Of a DNA stretch of 64,000 nt, positions 34,371 to 42,900 are shown piece after piece; positions within the stretch are counted from its first letter, which is position 1; the number at the start of each line of letters is the position of its first letter. The translations under genes and the position numbers were made by a program. The DNA is from Flagellimonas sp. 389. GTDB lineage: Bacteria > Bacteroidota > Bacteroidia > Flavobacteriales > Flavobacteriaceae. Under the pieces are notes generated by a model. It worked only from the letters and a program-made list of their open reading frames with translations. It ran no database searches and had not been told where the DNA came from. Location of the stretch: the NCBI RefSeq assembly GCF_018449435.1, contig NZ_JAHCMU010000001.1:1-64000 (forward strand), read 5' to 3'.

Positions 34371-34971
34371 TATTTTTCTTTAGAGCAAGACGATATTCAG
34401 CAAGAATAATCTTAACATCATCTTCCATTTTGTTATTTAATTCTGCAACAGAGGTAGTATTGAAGCCGTATTTGACGCCCTCATCTTCATCGTCTTCCCT
34501 TCCGCGTAGGTTTCGATCTTTATCAATGATAAAAACGTATGGTGTGCCCAAATTTTCATCTAAATTTACATTGACATTTAAACTCTGGAAAAAAGTTTCT
34601 ATTTCTGAATCGGTTTCAAAGACAAAATTCCACTTGTCCACATCGGATAATTCTCCCAATTCTTCTTTAAGGGATTCTACTCCATCCTCATTTCCTTGGG
34701 GTACGACCATAGCCATTTGGAAATCAACAAATCCACTAAACCGTTTGTAAATTTTCTGATTGAGATTAAAGGCGTTCCCTTTTACATCATCTATATCATT
34801 GCCCAAGAATCCCAAAATGGTAATTTTTCCATCCATGTTCAAACCTTTCAAATCGGGAATATTTTCTGTGAGAACAGGCAATTTTCCAAAGTTATTTACC
34901 CCAGAGGCAAAGAAAAGGTAAGCCACTAATGGAAATATAAATAATATAACTAAAACAAAAGTCTTTTTCAT
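34351..34971 (-). CDS. Membrane-anchored thioredoxin-fold-like protein without cysteines
   Basis: This 206-residue protein has one N-terminal membrane helix (about 4-24) and a soluble domain. In order it shows GKITILGFLGND (strand and helix start), VPQG, and LGTPYVFIIDKDRNLRGR, a cis-Pro-like TP followed by the beta-hairpin seen in SCO proteins. There is no Cys anywhere, so it cannot do thiol chemistry or bind copper like SCO. The frame extends to an ATG at 34989 inside the upstream terminator; I use 34971 (MKKTFVLVIL). It overlaps sco by 20 bp. A structural partner of SCO is an inference. Confidence 0.78.
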   Translation of the reverse strand: MKKTFVLVILFIFPLVAYLFFASGVNNFGKLPVLTENIPDLKGLNMDGKITILGFLGNDIDDVKGNAFNLNQKIYKRFSGFVDFQMAMVVPQGNEDGVESLKEELGELSDVDKWNFVFETDSEIETFFQSLNVNVNLDENLGTPYVFIIDKDRNLRGREDDEDEGVKYGFNTTSVAELNNKMEDDVKIILAEYRLALKKNNADRSK

Positions 34972-34993
34972 TTTAACCCACTTATACAAAAAT

Positions 34994-35023
34994 AAAAAAG
35001 ACGGTTAGTAAACCGTCTTTTTT
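34994..35023 (-). terminator. Rho-independent terminator after the coxIV gene
   Basis: AAAAAAGACGGTT-AGTA-AACCGTCTTTTTT is a 13-bp stem, and the minus strand continues with a T-rich run. It closes the ctaB-cox3-cox3-coxIV unit. Confidence 0.88.
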
Positions 35024-35039
35024 CTATGTTAATACTTTC

Positions 35040-35423
35040 TTAGAAGTCCCAAGCCAAAAAGCCGTCTTTGAACACATTGTAGATATAATCGGCTTCAAAT
35101 AGCAGGATGAATATCAAATAGGAAACCAGAAATATTGGGGTCCATACTATAGCTCTCCTCAAGGAACTTTTTTCATCACGCAGGTGCATAAAATCCCAAG
35201 CAATATAATATGCTTTGACAAGGGTCAATATGATGAAGATCCAATTAAGGAGTTTCATGCCCAAAAAATAATTCTTGGTCAAAAGTTCTGGTTTAATAAT
35301 ACCCAAGGCAACCTCTATTGCAGTTACAATAGATAGGAATACAAGTACTCCCCATATTTTTTGAATATTGGACTTAAACTTTAAAAGTCCCCTGAAAATT
35401 TCCAGTTTATGCTCGTGCGCCAT
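35040..35423 (-). CDS. Cytochrome c oxidase subunit IV family protein
   Basis: This 127-residue protein has three membrane helices, with the family words KAYYIAWDFMHLRDEK between the second and third. It is a small subunit of the heme-copper oxidase that stabilises the core. It lies 47 bp after the long cox3 gene and is the last gene before a strong terminator. Confidence 0.88.
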   Translation of the reverse strand: MAHEHKLEIFRGLLKFKSNIQKIWGVLVFLSIVTAIEVALGIIKPELLTKNYFLGMKLLNWIFIILTLVKAYYIAWDFMHLRDEKSSLRRAIVWTPIFLVSYLIFILLFEADYIYNVFKDGFLAWDF

Positions 35424-35470
35424 TTTATTATATTTTTTTTGAATTTCTGAATTCCAGAAATTAGATCAAG

Positions 35471-36445
35471 TTATACCAAATAGAAGAATGTAAATACAAA
35501 AACCCATACTAAATCCACAAAGTGCCAGTAGAGCCCTACTTTTTCAACCATCTCATAATGCCCTCTTCGCTCGTATGTTCCTAAAATGACATTGAAAAAG
35601 ATAATTACATTGATGACTACGCCAGAGAATACGTGAAATCCGTGAAATCCTGTAATGAAGAAGAAAAAATCTGCAAACAGTCGGCTACCGTACTCATTAC
35701 GGACAAGATTAGCTCCTTCAACCACCAAACTTGCATCCTTAAGTTTTGCAAGTGATTCTTGGCGATTTAATATCGTCTTCTCTCCTTCATCATTTATCGT
35801 TTCTGTACGAATTAATATATTAGGACTTGCCTTGAACCCTTCCAAAACTTCATTTACAGAGTAACTGGGTAAAGGTTTCCCTTCATAATACCATACTCCG
35901 TTCTTGCTTTCATGCTCAACTCGCTCGCTTGATATAGTTGTGGAAAAATCACTTAAGGCGGCGCGTTTTCCTGTTTCTGCGTCTACGAACTGGAGAATTC
36001 TTCCTCCTTTAGTCTCTATAGCTCCATAATCACCTTTTATGAATGTTGCCCATTCCCATGCTTGTGAACCCACAAAAATAGCACCTCCGATTACGGTGAG
36101 GAACATATAAAAAATGACTTTCTTCTGCATCATTTTATGGCCTGCATCCACAGCAAGCACCATAGTTACAGAGGACATGATCAAAATAAAAGTCATGAAA
36201 GCCACATAATACATTGGATAGTTTCCATGGAAAAAGGGAACGTGGGTAAATACTTCATCAGCAATGGGCCAAGTCTCTATAAACTTAAATCTAGAGAAGC
36301 CATAGGAGACCAAAAAACCAGAAAAGGTCAAAGCATCAGAGACAATAAAAAACCACATCATTAATTTTCCATAGCTCGCTCCCAGCGGACGATTTCCGCC
36401 TCCCCAAACATTATCTTCAGTACCGGTAGTTACCGTTGTATCCAT
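35471..36445 (-). CDS. Cytochrome c oxidase subunit III with soluble insertion
   Basis: This 324-residue protein is about 100 residues longer than its neighbour. Helices at about 27-48, 78-98 and 110-128 are followed by QAWEW, a typical subunit III motif. A polar stretch from about 140 to 250 comes next (charged, many Glu/Lys). Then follow FFFITGFHGFHVFSG and a final YWHFVDLVWVFVFTFFY, both hallmark subunit III sequences. The insertion has no obvious motif. Subunit III supports proton uptake and stability of the oxidase. A -7-like element, CAAATTTA on the plus strand at 36473-36480, lies 28 bp before the start. Confidence 0.92.
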   Translation of the reverse strand: MDTTVTTGTEDNVWGGGNRPLGASYGKLMMWFFIVSDALTFSGFLVSYGFSRFKFIETWPIADEVFTHVPFFHGNYPMYYVAFMTFILIMSSVTMVLAVDAGHKMMQKKVIFYMFLTVIGGAIFVGSQAWEWATFIKGDYGAIETKGGRILQFVDAETGKRAALSDFSTTISSERVEHESKNGVWYYEGKPLPSYSVNEVLEGFKASPNILIRTETINDEGEKTILNRQESLAKLKDASLVVEGANLVRNEYGSRLFADFFFFITGFHGFHVFSGVVINVIIFFNVILGTYERRGHYEMVEKVGLYWHFVDLVWVFVFTFFYLV

Positions 36446-36472
36446 AAAAAAGTCGATTTAATAAAACATTCA

Positions 36473-36480
36473 CAAATTTA
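36473..36480 (-). promoter_or_regulatory. -7-like element before the long cox3 gene
   Basis: Read on the minus strand it is TAAATTTG, matching TAnnTTTG; no TTG at the -33 distance. Confidence 0.3.
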
Positions 36481-36536
36481 CATCTTTTGATGTATTCGAA
36501 AAGATAAAGTTCAATGAAAACTTTTTCTCTTAAAAT

Positions 36537-37118
36537 TTATTTTACAAAAAGCATAAATAGTATCAAATACACCCAAAGAAAATCTAAAAAATGCCAAAAA
36601 GTGGCACCCAATTCCAGCCCCAACATAGTATCTGGCATATATTTTCCCCTAATTTGCTGTACCAAAACCACCAATAGCGAAATTAGACCAGCGACCACGT
36701 GGGCTATGTGTACAGCAGCAATCAAAAATACATACGACATTTTAATACTGCTCGTTGGACCCGTAAAATAATATCCGTTTTCCAGCATTTGCGAGAATCC
36801 CATAAATTGTAATATGATAAAGGAAATCCCAAAAACCAATGTGGTTACCAGAAAAATAGTTCCCAACTTCTGATTATTTTTCTTGACTGCCTGCTTTGCG
36901 AGTACATAAGTAATACTACTTAATATTATTATAGCGGTACTTATAAAAAAAGCTTGTGGCAATTCTAAATCACTGATCCAATCATCTCGTTTACTACTTA
37001 CGATATAGGCACTCGTCCAACCAGCAAACCCCATAATCAAGCTTACAATACCAAACCAAAGCATCATTTTCTTGGCCCGGCTGTTCTTTTGCTGCATTGT
37101 TCCTTCGGTCAAATCCAT
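36537..37118 (-). CDS. Cytochrome c oxidase subunit III (short form)
   Basis: This 193-residue protein has five membrane helices, including HIAHVVAGLISLLVVLV and the subunit III end motif ATFWHFLDFLWVYLILFMLFV. It lacks the first two helices of the seven-helix form, as is usual for this Bacteroidota subgroup. It lies between ctaB and the long cox3 gene. Confidence 0.9.
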   Translation of the reverse strand: MDLTEGTMQQKNSRAKKMMLWFGIVSLIMGFAGWTSAYIVSSKRDDWISDLELPQAFFISTAIIILSSITYVLAKQAVKKNNQKLGTIFLVTTLVFGISFIILQFMGFSQMLENGYYFTGPTSSIKMSYVFLIAAVHIAHVVAGLISLLVVLVQQIRGKYMPDTMLGLELGATFWHFLDFLWVYLILFMLFVK

Positions 37119-37222
37119 TTAAATCTAAAATTTAATTCCTGCTATAATAAAATATATTTTAAAACCTTATTCTTCATATTTCGTTTTTAAGCTCAATCAA
37201 TTCAAATCGCTATTTAGAACTC

Positions 37223-38134
37223 TTAAAATAGTGTTTTACTGAATTTATCTATAACGAATATTAGTTGTATCAATGAAATATAGGTCACACTTGCCAGCAT
37301 TAACCTTCTTGCGGAAGGATTATCGCGTTTTTCATACAGTTTAAATGCAAAACCAAGCATTGCCAAACCTGCCAATAGCACGATAATAGCTGCAGGTACG
37401 GACAACTGTAATCGACCTGTAAAACCAAATGCAGGCATTACTGAAATAACGATCATCCAAATGGTGTATAATATAATTTGTAGTGCTGTGCCAGTATCTT
37501 TTTTGCCTGTAGGCAACATTTTAAAGCCTCCTTTTTTGTAGTCTTCATCCAACATCCAACCCAATGCCCAAAAATGGGGGAACTGCCAAAAGAACTGAAT
37601 CATAAAGAGGGTTCCTGATTCTATACCAAAATCATTTGTTGCTGCCACCCACCCCAACATAAAGGGTATGGCGCCCGGGAAAGCACCAACGAATACAGAA
37701 AGTGGGGTCTTAGTTTTTAAAGGTGTATATACACTCGTGTATAGAAAGATTGAAATTGCACCGAACATTGCCGTTTTTGGGCTGAGGACATATAAAGACA
37801 ACACTCCCAACAATGTTAGCGCAATGGCTATTGCCATAGCAGTATTTACCGACATACGCCCAGAAGGAACTGGACGGTTTCTGGTACGTTTCATCAAAGC
37901 GTCCAAATCTTTTTCAATGACTTGGTTGTAGGCATTGGAAGCACCTACCATACAATACCCGCCAAAGGCAAGCAAAAGCACTGATACAAAATCGATTTGA
38001 TAAGCACCCAGAAAATATCCTGCAATGGAAGAGAAAACCACACTTACTGCCAAGCGGGCCTTAGTGATTTCCTTAAAATCGGCATAAATTAAAGACCAAG
38101 ATGTACTTTTTACAGAACTTACTGCAGATTTCAT
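37223..38134 (-). CDS. ctaB: Protoheme IX farnesyltransferase (heme O synthase)
   Basis: This 303-residue inner-membrane prenyltransferase (UbiA family, nine helices) adds farnesyl to heme B to make heme O, the precursor of heme A. The first metal-binding motif NAYNQVIEKDLDALM (Asn70 to Asp78) and the KRTRNRPVPSG stretch (82-92) are intact. The second Asp-rich loop lies at LDEDYKKGG. It begins the oxidase subunit operon and has a well-formed promoter 21 bp upstream. Confidence 0.95.
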   Translation of the reverse strand: MKSAVSSVKSTSWSLIYADFKEITKARLAVSVVFSSIAGYFLGAYQIDFVSVLLLAFGGYCMVGASNAYNQVIEKDLDALMKRTRNRPVPSGRMSVNTAMAIAIALTLLGVLSLYVLSPKTAMFGAISIFLYTSVYTPLKTKTPLSVFVGAFPGAIPFMLGWVAATNDFGIESGTLFMIQFFWQFPHFWALGWMLDEDYKKGGFKMLPTGKKDTGTALQIILYTIWMIVISVMPAFGFTGRLQLSVPAAIIVLLAGLAMLGFAFKLYEKRDNPSARRLMLASVTYISLIQLIFVIDKFSKTLF

Positions 38135-38154
38135 CCACTAGTTATATTGGCTGG

Positions 38155-38185
38155 CAAAGATAATGTCAGAGCAACTCTTTTCCAA
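38155..38185 (-). promoter_or_regulatory. Promoter of ctaB (TTG-N20-TATCTTTG)
   Basis: On the minus strand the -33 TTG (38183-38185) is 20 bp from TATCTTTG (38155-38162), a full match to the Bacteroidota TTTG/TAnnTTTG pattern. Transcription would start about 18 bp before the ctaB ATG. Confidence 0.6.
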
Positions 38186-38280
38186 CCAATTGCCAGTCTT
38201 TATATTGTTTCTAAGGAAATATCCACTCTCAATTATATAACATTGCCACAGTATTTATGACAGTTCTCATAAAAACAAAA

Positions 38281-38334
38281 AAAAGCCCTAGCGAGAACAC
38301 TAGGGCTTTTTCAATTCTTGCCTCGGCAAGAATT
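38281..38334 (-). terminator. Tandem hairpins ending the gcvH-vanZ-tonB unit
   Basis: Directly after the tonB stop lies AATTCTTGCC-TC-GGCAAGAATT (38313-38334). Next comes AAAAGCCCTAG-N8-CTAGGGCTTTT (38281-38310) with A/T runs on both sides. The second is the true terminator and could act in both directions; the first may pair as an extra barrier. Confidence 0.85.
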
Positions 38335-38343
38335 ACATATATC

Positions 38344-39048
38344 TTATTGTAACTTAAAGGTAATTGGGATACTGAAAGGTACCTTAACCGCTCTTCCCCG
38401 TTGCTTACCTGGAGTCATCTTTGGGAGCTTATTGATAATTCGCAATGCTTCTTTTTCCAAGTTTTTATCCGGTCCACGCATTCTAATATTACCGATGCTA
38501 CCATCTTTTTGAATTACGAAAATGACATTCACCCTTCCTTGTACACCCATTTCTTGGGCAATTTCTGGATAGCGGAAATTTTTACGAATGTGTTTTTGCA
38601 TCATCTCTTGAAAACACTTCTTCTTATTGCTGGCGCCTTCGCAACCAGGGAAAACAGGAACGTCTTCAATAACCGCAAATGGTACAGAAATATCTTCTTC
38701 AACTTCCTCGACTTCAACCTCTTCTATTTCCATCACCTCTTCATCCTGACTGGTCTCAGTTGATTCGATTACGGTTTCTTCAACTTCTTCTTCATCTTCT
38801 ACAACTTCGATAACTTCTGGAGCAGCTGGTGGCGGTGGCGGTGGCGGAGTCTTTATCTGTTCCGTCATTGGTACTTCTTCGTCCAACTGATCTTCAATAT
38901 TCATAGAGATATCATAATCGTTATCAGGGTCGTACTTTTTCCATTCCATGGCTCCGTAAACCAATCCCAAAACGGCCGCTAATCCTATTACAAAATAGAG
39001 CGTACTGTTTTTTCCTACATCTGCCTTTGGATTCTTTTTTAGTTCCAT
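38344..39048 (-). CDS. tonB: Energy transducer TonB
   Basis: This 234-residue protein has a single N-terminal membrane helix (about 16-35). A proline run (KTPPPPPPPAAP, about 66-77) leads to an acidic Glu/Val spacer (about 78-125). The TonB C-terminal domain (about 150-234) contains RYPEIAQEMGVQGRV and the final strand VPFSIPITFKLQ. It transmits energy from ExbB/D to outer-membrane TonB-dependent receptors. The acidic spacer in place of Lys-Pro repeats is usual in Bacteroidota. It is the last gene of the gcvH-vanZ-tonB unit. Confidence 0.92.
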   Translation of the reverse strand: MELKKNPKADVGKNSTLYFVIGLAAVLGLVYGAMEWKKYDPDNDYDISMNIEDQLDEEVPMTEQIKTPPPPPPPAAPEVIEVVEDEEEVEETVIESTETSQDEEVMEIEEVEVEEVEEDISVPFAVIEDVPVFPGCEGASNKKKCFQEMMQKHIRKNFRYPEIAQEMGVQGRVNVIFVIQKDGSIGNIRMRGPDKNLEKEALRIINKLPKMTPGKQRGRAVKVPFSIPITFKLQ

Positions 39049-39100
39049 TGTTTTGATTTTAATGTTCGCTAATTTAATTATTAATTAGTTAAATAAGCAA

Positions 39101-39505
39101 TTAAATTTTCCATTTTAACGGCCTTTCTTTAGAAAAAAACCATTTAATAACACTAACTCCTACAATTGCGCCAAGCGTATTTGCAATAATATCTCCAAAT
39201 TCGGCCATGCGATTTGCAGTAACTGTGTATTGTAACACCTCAATAAATATGCCATATGCTATAGCTGTAAACAAGATTGACAATACTGCTCTTCCTATGG
39301 TTATATCTCCCTGTGTACGTTCCCTTAAAAAGAAGCAACCCAGTATTGCAAAAATCAGGTAAAATGAAAAATGGACAATCTTGTCCGCATAAGGAATAGC
39401 AACTCCACTAGTATCAACCCCTGAAAAAGAAAATAAGCTAAGTATTGTAATAAAAAATACCCAGCTTACAAATAATATTGCAAAAACGTGCTTTTTAAGC
39501 ACCAA
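39101..39505 (-). CDS. VanZ-like membrane protein
   Basis: This 134-residue protein has four hydrophobic segments. The VanZ family marks are [24 protein letters not shown] (given as [12 protein letters not shown] plus [12 protein letters not shown]) and [25 protein letters not shown], where ADK..H and E...-R.-E-..D-..AN are conserved. The function of such stand-alone VanZ-like proteins is unclear. It overlaps gcvH by 11 bp; this pairing is common in flavobacteria near sprA. Confidence 0.88.
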   Translation of the reverse strand: MVLKKHVFAILFVSWVFFITILSLFSFSGVDTSGVAIPYADKIVHFSFYLIFAILGCFFLRERTQGDITIGRAVLSILFTAIAYGIFIEVLQYTVTANRMAEFGDIIANTLGAIVGVSVIKWFFSKERPLKWKI

Positions 39506-39875
39506 TCAATGCTTTATAGTCCTCATCACTCATTAGACCATCTACTTCCGAAGGATCGCTTATTTTTATTTTGATCATCCAACCTTCACCGTAAGGGTCG
39601 GAATTCACCTTTTCGGGCTCATCTTCCAAGACCTCATTGAATTCCACGATTTCACCACTTAGCGGTAAAAATAAATCAGAAACAGTTTTTACAGCTTCCA
39701 CCGTACCGAACACTTCTTCTTTGTCAAGTGTCTCATCCAAAGTCTCTACTTCGACATAGACGATATCCCCCAACTCCCCTTGTGCAAAGTCAGTAATTCC
39801 CACAGTTGCCGTATCACCTTCAATCTTGATCCATTCGTGATCTTTCGTATATTTTAATTCTGCTGGTACGTTCAT
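39495..39875 (-). CDS. gcvH: Glycine cleavage system H protein
   Basis: This 126-residue lipoyl carrier shuttles the aminomethyl group between the P, T and L proteins of glycine cleavage. The lipoyl-lysine is Lys63 in [12 protein letters not shown]. The N-terminal YTKDHEWI and the later [11 protein letters not shown] are diagnostic. The other gcv genes are not in this window. It overlaps vanZ and begins the unit that ends with tonB. Confidence 0.96.
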   Translation of the reverse strand: MNVPAELKYTKDHEWIKIEGDTATVGITDFAQGELGDIVYVEVETLDETLDKEEVFGTVEAVKTVSDLFLPLSGEIVEFNEVLEDEPEKVNSDPYGEGWMIKIKISDPSEVDGLMSDEDYKALIGA

Positions 39876-39901
39876 TGTTTTAATTTCTTTTAGTCCAGTG
39901 A

Positions 39902-39932
39902 CAAATGTAACGGATCAGTAATAGCTTTTCAA
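39902..39932 (-). promoter_or_regulatory. Promoter of gcvH (TTG-N20-TACATTTG)
   Basis: On the minus strand a -33 TTG (39930-39932) is 20 bp from TACATTTG (39902-39909), a full TAnnTTTG match. It is 27 bp before the gcvH ATG. Confidence 0.58.
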
Positions 39933-39981
39933 GTAAAATTTATATCAAAAAAACAGGAGGGAGTTTGCGTCGTGGGGATTT

Positions 39982-42900
39982 TTAATTCCCAAAATTATAC
40001 CGCAAAGTAAAGCCCGCATTGATAGTAGTCTGCGGGAAAGCAGTTGACACTGCGAATTCTGAAAACGTATGGTCATAGAAGAATAGGGCATTTAAGCTTT
40101 TGCTCAAGGCATAATCAGCTGTAAACTTAATGGCCATTAGATTTTGGCCCGATGTAATCTGGTTACTATCAATATCAAGGTTGCGAATTATGGTGATATT
40201 ATCTCTTAAGGACAAGTCTGCTTTAAGGTTTAAATCACCTTTTAAACGTGTTTTTTCTCCACCAATATTGGTTACGAACTTCACATCTTTAAAGCGATAG
40301 CCCAATCCCAAGGTGTATTCCCTACCATTGATTTCCGTGAGCAGGTTGTTGTCAAAACTTAAAGATAATGTTCTATCCGTTCTTACTTCTGCAAGGAAAC
40401 TAAACGAGTTTTTCATTTCAAAATCCATTCGGATCAATGGATTGAACTGATCATTAAGCACTACATTATTGATGATGTTTTCTGGAAGGAAATCTTCGGT
40501 ATCAGGGTCTATTGTCGTATTCTCTCTCTCCAAATTGGTTTGAAAGGAATTGATGCTGTAGGCAGCACGGTAACCATGGCTCAAAGAAAAACGCTTGAAC
40601 TTCTTCTTAAACCATCTATTTTTCATTAAGCCCGTATACTTGATATTCCAATTGGGAATGGGAATTTCCCGAAAAGCATCCAAATTGACTCTATTTACAT
40701 CTCGCCCTGTGTAGGCGGCAAAAAAGGCAGGCAATAAAACTTCTTGTTGTGTTTTTCCATAACGTTGTGGGAATCCGTCGTCATCCAAAGGACCTGTTGT
40801 TTGTCCCCGATCCGAAACCAATCGATTTGCAATGGTAATCCTGTTTTGTTTGAATTTTTCAAAGGTTTCGGAATCAAACTCATCACTTTTACTAAAGGCA
40901 GTACTTATCATCATTGCGGAAATACTGAAATTTCCAAAATTGTTCCCCAAGAGTTCTTCATATTGGAATTCTCCACCACCAAGATCATTTACCTGAAAAT
41001 TCTCCTGATAGCTATTGGATATTTGCCTATCCATTGTTAAGTCTATCGTAATATCTTGGGTAGGTTGCGCAGTTGCGGTGATGTTCAATTGTTTATTGGA
41101 ATTTTCCAAATATTGGGAGTTGAACTCCGAAAACGTGGTCAACCACCCTCTTCTGGCCGCTTCAAAACGTACATCCGACTGACTCCCGAACACAAAGCCC
41201 AATGAAGGCCTAGCCGTACCTATAAATCCAATAGATTGTGTGTACCCGGGAAGCACCTTACCATTATTTTCACTGTAGTTTACGTTTATTCGCTTTACCA
41301 TAGTAACAAAATCGACTATGGTGTTGAACGTCTTGCTCGTCTTTTTTGGTGGTTTTTCGTCTTCTTCCGATGCTAGATTTCCTGCTTTGTCCCTTCTTCT
41401 AGCTGATTGATTGGCCGTAACCTTACCGTCTCGTTTCTTTAATCCCAAGAAATCGTAAAAACGCTGCATACTCAAATTACCGGTTAAATTATGCGTATTG
41501 GCGTTTTGTATCGTATTGATCTGCTCTCCGGGATTTTCAAGCTGTACCACCTCATTCAAAGCATCGCCGCCACGTTGCCAATCAAAATTACTGGTATAGG
41601 AGTACTGTGCATTGATAAAGTTTAGGAAAGGGAATTTATCAAATGGAAGTTCATAATTCAACTGCATTTGTTGCGAATGCCTATTGGATTCCCCAACATC
41701 AAAAAAGCCGTCCCATAAATCCAAATCTTGATTAATTCCAGAACTTTCATCATCGTCGACATTAAAGTAGTTACGAACAATATTGTTGTTAGACCCTGTT
41801 AGATTTAATCGCAATGATTTGGTAATACTATAGTTTAACGCGTATTGCCAATTGAACAAATAGTTACGTTGTTGCAAAAGCGGGAGATCTAGAGCGTCTA
41901 CACCGGGCTCCAAAACATCTCTAAACCGTTGCTGGTTAAAGGAACGGTTATAATTGGCATTCACAGAAATACTGGTAGGTAGCACATTAAAGTTAAGCTC
42001 CTTAAGCCATTTCCAATATTCACTCATAAACAAAGAGTCTTTTTTTGCGAAAGGAGCAATCGGGGCCGGTTTAAAATTATGGTTGTATACAAAACCCGTG
42101 GTTACGTTTTGGTCTCGCAATTCTTCCACTTCAAAATCCCGATGATCCGTTTCGTTATAGGAGTAATTGAACGTAAAGTTTTCTACATCGAAAAAGTTCT
42201 CTTTTGCTTCCTCTCCCCTATTTTTCCGTACTCCAATTAGATTGATACTGGTCCTCTTGGTATAATCTTCCGCTTGTCTTTGAATAGTTTCAGCATCTTC
42301 TTGGGTTTCAGCTGCGGCAATACGGTCGTCCAATTTTAAATCGTCATAAACAGGGTCGAATTCCGGGGTTATCAAACTTTCCGATATGCCGTAATTAAAC
42401 GGCAACTGAATTCCCCATTTTTTTGGAAACAATTGACCTACATTCACATTGGTCACCACATCGTAGGATATGGCATCCTCTCGTGAACGCTCATTGGGCA
42501 TTTGATCAATGGAACCAAAACCAGACGTACTTCTGCTTCCCGTAGCAGTGACATTTGCAAAATCTGCCATATTTGCGTCCAAAGCAGCAATTGCCGCCCA
42601 TCCACCGTTATTATCCAAGCCCGCCAAACGAAGTTCGTTAAACCAAACCTCACCACGAGCGGGTAAATCGTCAATATTCTTGATTCCCACCATCATACCA
42701 CGAATACTTCCCAAAGATGGATTTCCTCGTATGCCAATACGCAATCTACCCAAGGTCCTTGGCGCAAATTCATCTACTAAAACAGCTTCACCGTCAATGA
42801 TTTCATAGTAGTTTACCTCATTGAGTGTTTGTTCTGCAATTCCTCTTGATTTCACCTTACTCAAATCGCTCAGGTCAATATCAAGCTGATTTACATCTGG

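Noticed and set aside
34987..34994. Minus-strand TAnnTTTG match (TATTTTTG) before the cysteine-free SCO partner
   Set aside because: It lies in the A/T run of a terminator and has no -33 TTG, so it is probably chance.
39976..39996. Inverted repeat GGGATTTTTAATTCCC around the sprA stop codon
   Set aside because: No T-tract follows on the minus strand; it is not a convincing terminator.
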